Source: an uncultured Collinsella sp. (lineage in GTDB: Bacteria; Actinomycetota; Coriobacteriia; Coriobacteriales; Coriobacteriaceae). From it: DNA of 8,400 nt. Positions 1 through 5,829 of this stretch are shown here, piece after piece (the stretch's first letter is position 1; the number at the start of each line of letters is the position of its first letter). The notes below the pieces were generated by a model, which was given only the letters and a program-made list of their open reading frames with translations, had not been told where the DNA came from and ran no database searches. The DNA lies in the NCBI GenBank assembly GCA_900552395.1, contig URZJ01000072.1:1-8400 (forward strand), read 5' to 3'. Both the position numbers and the translations under genes were made by a program.

Positions 1-21
1 GTTTCGTCCCATTGCGCCCGG

Positions 22-2703
22 CTAGTCCTCGAGCAGGTTCTCGATAAAGCCGACACGGTAGTTCTTGAAGATTACCTCGCCGCCGTCTTGCGTGGCGTCC
101 AGATCGACATCGCCCATGATGCCAAAATCGTGGTCGCCATCCTCGTCAGCAAAGATCTGGTGCACGTGCCATACGTGCGCGGTCTTCTCGTCGGACTCGT
201 CGATGGAGAACATCGCGGCGCTGCGGGCATCTCCGTCGGTGAGGATTTCCTCGTGCTGCTCGTGGTAAGCGTCGAGTGCTTTTTGCCAGCGGATCTCGCT
301 CATGCCCCAGTCGTCGTCGAGCTCGCCCAGGTCGCGAACGTGCTCGCGGGCGGCAAGGGTCACGCGGCGGAAGAGCGCGTTGCGCACCAACAGCGTGCAG
401 CCGCGGCGGTCCGCCACGACCTCGTCGATGCCCTGCGGCGGCGCAGCATCGAGGGCTGCCGGGTTGCCGGCGTTCTCCCACTCGTCCACCAGGCTCGAGT
501 CCACCGAGCGCACCACAAAGCCGAGCCACGAGATAATGTCGCGCAGACGCTCGTCGCGCTTCTCGATGGGCACGGTGCGGTCGAGCGAACGGTAGGCCTC
601 TGCCAGGTAACGCAGCAAAATGCCCTCGGAGCGGGCGATGCCGAGCTTTTGAATGTAACCCTTAAAATCGCTCGCGCTTTCCAGCATATCGCGCAGGACG
701 CTTTTGGGAGAGAGCTGGTAGTCGTTTGCCCAGGGCACTTCCTGGCAGTACTTGTCGAAGGCGGCGTCGAGCAAGTCCTCGAGCGGTTTTTCGTAGGTGA
801 CATCCTGGATGCGCTCCAGGCGTTCCTCATATTCGACGCCGTCAGCCTTCATTTCGGCCATCGCGCGGTCGCGCGCTGCGCGCTCCTGAGCGCGCAGCAC
901 CTGCTTGGGATCCTCGAGCGTTGCCTCGACCATCGAGATCAGGTCCATGGTATAGGTCTCGCTCTCGGGATCGAGCAGCTCCAGCGCGGCAAGCAAAAAC
1001 GGCGAGAGCGGCTGGTCGAGCGCAAAGTCCTCGGGCAGGTCGACCGTCAGCGCGTAGTCGATGTCCGGCGCGGCGTCAGCCGGAGCGTCGGGTGCGGGCG
1101 GAACTTCGGTGCGAACGACGACGCCGGAATCGATGAGCGTGGCGAAGATCTCGTCGGCACGAACCTCGAGCTTTGCCTTTTCCTCAGGGGTCTGCAGACT
1201 CGTCTCGATGAGGTCGTGTACGCGGGCTCGGGCATCGCCGCCCTGCTCGACCACGCTAATCACCATGGAGTGCGTGATGCGCAGGCGCGGCTTGAGTGTC
1301 TCGGGCTGCGTCTCGATCAGGCGCTCAAAGGTTTGCTTGTTCCAGGTGACAAAGCCCTCGGGGGCCTTCTTCTTTTTAATCTTGCGGAGTTTTTTGGGGT
1401 CGTCGCCCGCCTTGGCCATGAGCTTGGCGTTCTCGATCTCGTGCTCGGGTGCCTCGGCGATGACCATGCCCTCGGTATCGAAGCCCGAGCGGCCGGCGCG
1501 ACCGGCAATCTGATGGAACTCGCGGGCGCGCAGACGACGCATCTTGTAGCCGTCGAACTTGGTGAGCGCGGTGAGCACCACGGTGTGGATGGGCACGTTG
1601 ATACCGACGCCGAGCGTATCGGTGCCGCAGATGACGGGTAGCAGGCCCTGCTGCGCCAAGCGCTCGACCAGCAGGCGGTAGCGCGGCAACATGCCAGCAT
1701 GGTGCACGCCGACGCCGCATCCGAGCAAGCGCTTGAGGATTTTGCCGAAGGCCGTCGAGAAGCTCGTGCCCTTGGCCGCCTCCTTGATGGCCTCGCGCTG
1801 CTCCTTGCTGGCAATGCCAAAATTGGCGAGCGACTGTGCCGTCGCAAGTGCGGCATCCTGGCTAAAGTGCACGATGTAGAGCGGGGCCTCGCCACGGCGC
1901 ATGGCGAGCTCGACCGTGCCCTCGAGGGAGGTCGTCACATAGTCGTAGCTCAGCGGAACAGGACGTGGGGCGTCGACGACCAAGTCGCAAGCAGCGCCGG
2001 TGTGCTCCTCGAGTGAGGCGGCGATGGCAGTGACATCGCCGAGAGTGGCGCTCATGAGCATAAACTGCGTATGGGGCAGAGTGAGCAGCGGCACCTGCCA
2101 GGCCCAGCCGCGGTCGGGGTCTGCAAAGTAGTGGAACTCGTCCATGGCGACGCAGCCAACATCGGCATCTTCGCCCTCGCGTAGTGCGTCGTTGGCGAGG
2201 ATCTCTGCCGTGCAGCAGATGACGGGCGCCTTGGTGTTGATATGCGTGTCGCCGGTGATCATACCGACGTTATCGCGGCCGAGCACCTGCACCAGGTCGA
2301 AAAACTTTTCGCTGACCAAGGCCTTGATGGGGGCCGTGTAATAGCAGCGCTTGCCCTGCGCCATGCCCATAAAGAGCATGCCCAGTGCGACGAGCGATTT
2401 GCCCGATCCGGTCGGTGTGCCCAAAATGACGTGATCGCCGGCTGCCAGGTCCATGAGGGCCTCTTCTTGGTGGTCCCACAGTTCAATGCCGCGGTCGCTC
2501 GTCCATTCAAAGAAGCGCTCGAAGGCCTGGTCGGGCGTGAGCCACGGTTCGGGCTCGCTGCCGTCCTCGGGCTCCCACCAGGTGGGGGAGAGCGCACCGA
2601 GCGAGCCGAATTCGGCTTCGGTTCCCGTGCCGCCCGAGAATGAACTGGCGGCTCCGGCACCGGAGACGGTGCTGGCGGCGATATCTGTCGTGGTCTGTGC
2701 CAT
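22..2703 (-). CDS. DEAD/DEAH-box superfamily 2 helicase with C-terminal DUF3516 region
   Basis: This is an 893-residue ATP-dependent helicase, probably acting on RNA in the cytoplasm; the exact substrate is not known to me. Visible motifs are a Q-like WDHQ at 76-79, Walker A TPTGSGKS at 96-103, a DEFH Walker B box at 188-191, SAT at 218-220, HHAGMLP at 334-340, GTDTLGVGINVP at 360-371 and HQIAGRAGRSG at 397-407. Both RecA lobes therefore look intact and active. The order and the Ski2/Mtr4-like HHAGMLP motif place it near the Ski2-like helicases. The all-helical region from about 450 to the end, including a run near 697-743 (LLRYLAEAYRSL, then a DSSLVDEWE block), matches actinobacterial DUF3516 proteins as I know them. 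The first ~50 residues are low-complexity Ala/Ser/Gly/Thr and probably disordered. The ATG is preceded by a purine-rich GAGAGAAAG seven bases upstream, a weak ribosome site. It is the last gene of the leftward group, separated from the trmB-like gene by a 309-base gap, so it probably has its own promoter. Confidence 0.93.
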   Translation of the reverse strand: MAQTTTDIAASTVSGAGAASSFSGGTGTEAEFGSLGALSPTWWEPEDGSEPEPWLTPDQAFERFFEWTSDRGIELWDHQEEALMDLAAGDHVILGTPTGSGKSLVALGMLFMGMAQGKRCYYTAPIKALVSEKFFDLVQVLGRDNVGMITGDTHINTKAPVICCTAEILANDALREGEDADVGCVAMDEFHYFADPDRGWAWQVPLLTLPHTQFMLMSATLGDVTAIAASLEEHTGAACDLVVDAPRPVPLSYDYVTTSLEGTVELAMRRGEAPLYIVHFSQDAALATAQSLANFGIASKEQREAIKEAAKGTSFSTAFGKILKRLLGCGVGVHHAGMLPRYRLLVERLAQQGLLPVICGTDTLGVGINVPIHTVVLTALTKFDGYKMRRLRAREFHQIAGRAGRSGFDTEGMVIAEAPEHEIENAKLMAKAGDDPKKLRKIKKKKAPEGFVTWNKQTFERLIETQPETLKPRLRITHSMVISVVEQGGDARARVHDLIETSLQTPEEKAKLEVRADEIFATLIDSGVVVRTEVPPAPDAPADAAPDIDYALTVDLPEDFALDQPLSPFLLAALELLDPESETYTMDLISMVEATLEDPKQVLRAQERAARDRAMAEMKADGVEYEERLERIQDVTYEKPLEDLLDAAFDKYCQEVPWANDYQLSPKSVLRDMLESASDFKGYIQKLGIARSEGILLRYLAEAYRSLDRTVPIEKRDERLRDIISWLGFVVRSVDSSLVDEWENAGNPAALDAAPPQGIDEVVADRRGCTLLVRNALFRRVTLAAREHVRDLGELDDDWGMSEIRWQKALDAYHEQHEEILTDGDARSAAMFSIDESDEKTAHVWHVHQIFADEDGDHDFGIMGDVDLDATQDGGEVIFKNYRVGFIENLLED
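875..898. repeat. Perfect 10-bp hairpin inside the helicase gene
   Basis: GCTGCGCGCT at 875-884 and AGCGCGCAGC at 889-898 are exact reverse complements around a four-base loop (CCTG). The hairpin lies in the part of the helicase encoding an Arg/Ala-rich helix (residues about 602-610), so GC-rich Arg and Ala codons may produce it by chance. There is no T-run beside it, so it is not a terminator. Confidence 0.6.
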
Positions 2704-2736
2704 GTGTTTGCTTTCTCTCGCGATTGTCCGCCAACT

Positions 2737-2765
2737 ATTATGGCGTAGCGTCGCATCGATGCGTT
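2737..2765 (-). promoter_or_regulatory. Weak promoter candidate for the helicase
   Basis: Read leftward, CATAAT at 2742-2737 matches the -10 consensus in five of six positions and sits 33 bases before the helicase ATG, giving a short leader. At 17-base spacing the -35 hexamer is AACGCA (2765-2760), which is poor. The palindrome CGCATCGATGCG (2752-2763) overlaps the -35 and spacer and could be an operator, or could be chance. Only the -10 is real support. Confidence 0.25.
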
Positions 2766-2826
2766 CGCAGGCAAGAAAATGCAGGAAATGGGCGTTCTGC
2801 CCAGCCGTTTAGTGTAGTCGCTAGCC

Positions 2827-2945
2827 AAGTGAGTAGACTTTTTGCGATATTGCGAGCACATGACTTTTGCGCAAGGGTTCTACCTGCGGTTTTATGTTTC
2901 GCTATGCGGGCTGTGCCTGGCTATTGCAAAAAAGTCTACTCACTT
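2827..2945. repeat. Long inverted repeat (imperfect ~119-base palindromic element)
   Basis: The left arm AAGTGAGTAGACTTTTTGC (2827-2845) is the reverse complement of the right arm at 2926-2945, apart from one extra A/T in the homopolymer (five T against six A). The stem continues inward: GCGATA at 2844-2849 pairs with TATTGC at 2922-2927 through one G-U wobble, and GCACA at 2856-2860 pairs with TGTGC at 2912-2916. About 50 bases of apical sequence remain. The T-runs are inside the stem, not after it, so this is not an ordinary intrinsic terminator. It carries no transposase. It could be a small non-autonomous mobile element (MITE- or REP-like), a structured RNA, or a paired operator; I favour a dispersed repeat. 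Both flanking genes run leftward, so it would be transcribed if trmB-like transcripts read through. Confidence 0.75.
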
Positions 2946-3012
2946 AGGTTTGAGGGCCGTTCGCTGGCGCCAATTTGCGCTTGTTTGCCGACGCCGCGAC
3001 CATCAGAAGCCC

Positions 3013-3852
3013 CTAGGACTCTTGCGGCAGGCGCTTCTTGCCTTTACGGGCGCGGTTTCTAAAGTTCTCGACGGCCTCTTCCATACCCAGAGGTACATAG
3101 GTGAGCTCATCGAGGTTTTCGGGCAGGTAGCAGGCAAGGCTTTGCTCCTGCGCGCGGCTCGCCGCGAGCTGTTCATCGCTGGGCTGCGCGCCGGGTGTGG
3201 CGCAAATGCCATAGACGACGGCACCCATCTCGCGCGTGCGGCATTCGTATTCGGTCTCGGGATGCTCGGGATGGTCGCGGCGGACGTCGTCGCTTACCCA
3301 AAGCGTGTCGTAGCCGGCCGCGGCAATCTGCCCCAGGGCGTAGTCGCGCAGCGGTTTGCTGTCGGTGCGCAGCGTGACGGTGGCGCCGGCTGCAAAGAGC
3401 GGGCGGTAGAGCATCAGATGGTCGACATGGACGAGCCGTTTTTTGGCGTACTTGGCCTTGGGCTGCGGCGTGGGAAAGTTGATGGTAATGGCATCGAGCT
3501 CGCCTGCGGCAAACAGCTGCGGCAGCGATGCGGCGCCTCGGGGCAGGACAAGTGCGTTGGACAGCTCCTGCTCGCAGATTTTCTGTGCGGCATAGGCGAT
3601 GCAGATGGGCTCCTGGTCCATGCCGATAAAGAACGTGTTTGGCTCGCGGGCCGCGCGCTCTACAAGGTACGTTCCCTTGCCACAACCAAGATCCAGATGA
3701 AGGTGTTCGAAAGGCTTGCTGCCTGCGGGCGCACAGGCCTCGCGCCAATCTCCGGCATAGGCCTCGGGGTTCGTCTCAATCGCATCGGCGTAGCGCTCCA
3801 GGCGCTCCTCGAGCACAAAGTTCTTAGGTGTGCGAACGTGGACGGCTCCCAT
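3013..3852 (-). CDS. TrmB-type tRNA (guanine-N7)-methyltransferase homologue, divergent
   Basis: The 279-residue protein belongs to the TrmB fold family, which uses S-adenosylmethionine to make m7G at tRNA position 46. Evidence is the SAM-binding motif LDLGCGKG at 53-60, the acidic end of the next strand in FIGMDQEP (75-82), the TrmB-like block FPTPQPKAKYAKKR at 126-139, LRTD at 161-164 and TEYE at 200-203 followed by a hydrophobic strand. The order matches TrmB. However, the family signature FPDPWxKxRHxKRR is altered: Asp and Trp become Thr and Gln, and Arg-His becomes Lys-Tyr. The residues after about 217 extend beyond the usual TrmB end and finish in a basic tail (RARKGKKR). The start is supported by AAGGAG (3857-3862) four bases before ATG. 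It follows the Trm9-like gene by 127 bases with a weak terminator between. Either a functional divergent TrmB or a paralogue with another substrate fits. I withhold the symbol because the catalytic motif is atypical. Confidence 0.8.
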   Translation of the reverse strand: MGAVHVRTPKNFVLEERLERYADAIETNPEAYAGDWREACAPAGSKPFEHLHLDLGCGKGTYLVERAAREPNTFFIGMDQEPICIAYAAQKICEQELSNALVLPRGAASLPQLFAAGELDAITINFPTPQPKAKYAKKRLVHVDHLMLYRPLFAAGATVTLRTDSKPLRDYALGQIAAAGYDTLWVSDDVRRDHPEHPETEYECRTREMGAVVYGICATPGAQPSDEQLAASRAQEQSLACYLPENLDELTYVPLGMEEAVENFRNRARKGKKRLPQES

Positions 3853-3909
3853 GAGGCTCCTTGGTCATACGTATGGAACACATTGCAGGCGCGTTCCGTC
3901 AATGGGTTG

Positions 3910-3933
3910 AAAAAGGGTGGGCATGGTTTGCCC
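3910..3933 (-). terminator. Weak intrinsic terminator candidate after the Trm9-like gene
   Basis: Read leftward, GGGCA (3933-3929) and TGCCC (3923-3919) form a 5-bp stem with a five-base loop, followed after four bases by TTTTT (3914-3910). It lies about 40 bases past the stop of the methyltransferase gene. The stem is short and the T-run is offset, so termination would be partial at best. Confidence 0.3.
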
Positions 3934-3971
3934 GAAAGATGCGGTGCGGCTCGGCGGCGAGTCGCCGATAC

Positions 3972-4844
3972 CTACAGGCGCTTGAGAATCACATAGCGGT
4001 TGAGCTCGCCGCTGCGACCGTCGGCATGGAAACGCTCAAGCTCGCGCACGGGGACCTCGCCGCTCTTGTAGAACGTGCGGACACCGCGCACCAGGTCGGT
4101 GATCTGCTGATCGTCAAAGTGATGGCAATAGCGGTAGGCGTGGCGGTCGTTTTGCCAGCCAATGAGGTGGTCACCGGCTTCAAACTGCGCGGAATCGTAA
4201 CCCTCAAACGGCGGGGTGAGCTCGGCGCGGGCCTCGGCGCGAACGGCTTTGCGCGCCATGCGCTCGTCGTTCATAAACTCCCAAAAGCTGATGGCGATGA
4301 TGCCGCCTGGGCGCGTCTGGCGCACCAGAGCGTCGAGCACGCGTACGCGGTACTCGCACGACGGCACGTGGTGCATAAATCCAAAGCAGACCGAGATGTC
4401 GGCGAGCGGGGCGTCGAAAAGCACGTCGGGTGTCTCGGCGGGGTTGAGCTTCATAAGGGCATCGAGCACGTCGAGTTCCTGGAAGTGCAGGTTGGGAATG
4501 CGCAGGGCGTGACCGTGCGCATCGATAGCCAAATCCTGACACGAGTCAACACCATAGAACTCAAACGGGCAGCTGGCGTCTGCCGAGGGGTTTGCGCCAT
4601 CGACGCCCTTGGCGGCAAGTGCGCCGCCGGCGGCAAAGTTCTCGAATCGCATATTGCCGCAGGCAAGATCGAAGACGCGGACGGGATGCTCGATCGTGGC
4701 GACTTCGAGCTGCCCGAGCGCGATGTCCATGGTGCGCACCCAGCCGGGCCACGGGGCCTGCCGCGTATCGGAAAAGGAGGCGGAGTGTTCGCGATAGAAC
4801 GTGTTGTTGAGCTGGATGAGCGATGAGGCGAAATCGCGGTTCAC
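3972..4844 (-). CDS. Class I SAM-dependent methyltransferase, Trm9/ALKBH8-like
   Basis: I read a 290-residue protein from a GTG at 4844. The N-terminal helix ends in FSDTRQAPWPGW (residues 24-35), which resembles the FSxTRxxPWP block of Trm9 and the ALKBH8 methyltransferase domain. Then come motif I FDLACGNMRF (58-67), the acidic-loop GVDSC (98-102), motif IV-like CFGFMHHVPS (153-162), RPGGIIAISFWEF (178-190) and a C-terminal IGWQNDRHAYRYCHHF (228-243), where Trm9-type proteins have an RYYH block. In eukaryotes these enzymes methylate carboxymethyl-uridine at the tRNA wobble base; here the substrate is inferred only. The reading frame stays open upstream to a TTG at 4979, adding 45 residues, but no ribosome site supports those starts, whereas GGAGGGAG lies nine bases before this GTG and a good promoter lies inside the upstream extension. 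The adjacent gene is the TrmB-like methyltransferase, transcribed the same way. Confidence 0.8.
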   Translation of the reverse strand: MNRDFASSLIQLNNTFYREHSASFSDTRQAPWPGWVRTMDIALGQLEVATIEHPVRVFDLACGNMRFENFAAGGALAAKGVDGANPSADASCPFEFYGVDSCQDLAIDAHGHALRIPNLHFQELDVLDALMKLNPAETPDVLFDAPLADISVCFGFMHHVPSCEYRVRVLDALVRQTRPGGIIAISFWEFMNDERMARKAVRAEARAELTPPFEGYDSAQFEAGDHLIGWQNDRHAYRYCHHFDDQQITDLVRGVRTFYKSGEVPVRELERFHADGRSGELNRYVILKRL

Positions 4845-4853
4845 GGCGCGGAA

Positions 4854-4861
4854 CTCCCTCC
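4854..4861 (-). promoter_or_regulatory. Ribosome binding site deciding the GTG start
   Basis: Read leftward, GGAGGGAG occupies 4861-4854, nine bases ahead of the GTG at 4844. The upstream in-frame candidates (TTG at 4979, ATG at 4967, ATG at 4892) have no comparable site. This selects the 290-residue form of the methyltransferase. Confidence 0.6.
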
Positions 4862-4964
4862 GATGGCGGTGCGGAATAAACAGTACGACCATACTACCGT
4901 TAACGCCGCAACGGGGACAACCGAGCTGTGGGTCATTGCTTTGTTTGGACACATTTCCGCAGCT

Positions 4965-4993
4965 CATATGTGCCCGCAACCGCCGGTTGTCAA
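4965..4993 (-). promoter_or_regulatory. Promoter candidate for the methyltransferase
   Basis: Read leftward, a perfect -35 TTGACA (4993-4988) is followed after 17 bases by CATATG (4970-4965); TATGAG at 19-base spacing is the alternative -10. The -10 is mediocre in either reading. Transcription would begin near 4958, giving a leader of about 110 bases before the GTG at 4844, and would exclude the TTG and ATG starts at 4979 and 4967. Confidence 0.4.
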
Positions 4994-5112
4994 AAATCTC
5001 ACTAGAATAGGTGGCATGATTTTGGCGGTGGCGGATAGATTTTTAACTGTGCAAGGCGCCTTAAGAACAAAAACGGTCCGGCGGCACGGCTGGCAAAAGC
5101 ATAGGAGGAACC

Positions 5113-5829
5113 ATGAATGTAGAAACTGCTCAGCGGCTCGCCGACCTTCGCCGCAGCAAGGGCTTTAGCCAAGAAGGATTGGCGCGAAAGCTGGGACTGT
5201 CACGCCAAGCGGTCAGTAAATGGGAGCGTGCGGAGAGCTCGCCCGATACCGAGAACCTGATTTCGCTCGCCAAGCTCTATGGTGTGAGTCTGGATGAGCT
5301 GCTCAATCCGAGCGATGAGATCGAAGACGATATCGAGTTTGAGAACGAGGACCGCGCCCGTCAGCGCGAAGCCGAGGCGGCAGAGCGTGCCCGCACCCAC
5401 GAGGCGGCGGCACGCGCTACCGAGGCGGCAACGCAGGCAAGTGACGCTGCGGCCAAGGCGGCGCAAGCGGCAAGTTGGAGCGCGCAGGCCGCCAATGCCG
5501 CTACGGCGCAGGCGACGAGTGGCGGTGCGGTTGGCTCGACTCCGGTGAAGGGCCCGTTCCAGTCGTTCCCGTATTGGGCTGTGTGTTGGCTGCTGTTCTT
5601 TTTGCTGATGTTCCCGTTTGGTGCCGGCCCCTTTGCCGCGCTGATTTTCTTTACGATCCCCATCTATCACTGGGTGGCACGTGCGCTCGATGGCGATTGG
5701 GCGCGTGGGGATATCCAGGTTGGTCCGGCGCCGGTGACAGCTAGGGCTCAGAATGTTTCCGCTTCGGTTGATGCTGACGTGGCTACCGCGACTACCGCTG
5801 AGCCGATTGCCAAAGAGGGTGATGAATGA
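5113..5829 (+). CDS. XRE-family transcriptional regulator with C-terminal membrane segment
   Basis: The 238-residue protein begins with a helix-turn-helix of the XRE/Cro type (about 6-64), including the recognition region SRQAVSKWERAESSPD (30-45), a form very common in this family, and a typical SLDELL ending. An acidic patch (68-80) leads into an alanine-rich, probably helical linker (about 85-135). Two hydrophobic stretches follow, about 153-168 and 173-188, separated by a short Pro/Gly turn, and look like a membrane hairpin. The tail is Ala/Thr/Val-rich. The DNA-binding domain and the tail would both be cytoplasmic. AGGAGG at 5103-5108, four bases before ATG, supports the start. Its stop overlaps the start of the DUF4097 gene by four bases, so the two are translationally coupled and probably form one signalling unit. 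Target genes cannot be read from the sequence; autoregulation from the divergent region is plausible. Confidence 0.85.
   Translation: MNVETAQRLADLRRSKGFSQEGLARKLGLSRQAVSKWERAESSPDTENLISLAKLYGVSLDELLNPSDEIEDDIEFENEDRARQREAEAAERARTHEAAARATEAATQASDAAAKAAQAASWSAQAANAATAQATSGGAVGSTPVKGPFQSFPYWAVCWLLFFLLMFPFGAGPFAALIFFTIPIYHWVARALDGDWARGDIQVGPAPVTARAQNVSASVDADVATATTAEPIAKEGDE

Larger units (their letters stand above)
2704..3012. other. Intergenic gap between trmB-like gene and helicase
   Basis: These 309 bases hold no credible gene. From left to right I see a weak promoter candidate for the helicase (reading leftward), a 12-base palindrome CGCATCGATGCG at 2752-2763, a short TGGGC/GCCCA hairpin at 2789-2803, and the large inverted repeat at 2827-2945. 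The remaining stretch to the stop of the trmB-like gene shows no clear intrinsic terminator. Open frames crossing the gap are shadows of flanking genes running through the repeat. Confidence 0.6.

Noticed and set aside
88..1641. 517-codon open frame on the + strand opposite the helicase
   Set aside because: It is antisense to a gene with intact helicase motifs; its protein shows no recognisable domain, and long antisense frames are expected at this GC content.
2752..2763. CGCATCGATGCG palindrome upstream of the helicase as an operator
   Set aside because: Twelve bases with no second copy in the window and no regulator linked to it; left only as a note with the promoter candidate.
3897..3902. 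TTGACG (read leftward) as a -35 for the TrmB-like gene
   Set aside because: No acceptable -10 hexamer at 16-19 bases; the gene may rely on read-through from the methyltransferase upstream.
2842..3996. 384-codon + strand frame opposite the TrmB-like gene
   Set aside because: It starts inside the inverted repeat and runs antisense through a recognisable methyltransferase; no domain is visible.
3861..4826. 321-codon + strand frame opposite the Trm9-like gene
   Set aside because: Antisense shadow of a gene with clear SAM motifs; no ribosome site or domain.
5003..5008. TAGAAT as a -10 box for the regulator operon
   Set aside because: A good hexamer, but no -35 at 16-18 bases (the sequence there is GC-rich) and TTGTCA lies only 10 bases upstream. 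The regulator's promoter remains unidentified.
5016..5168. Small + strand frame starting at ATG 5016 and overlapping the regulator start
   Set aside because: Basic, low-quality peptide without a ribosome site; its second half is just the regulator gene in another frame.
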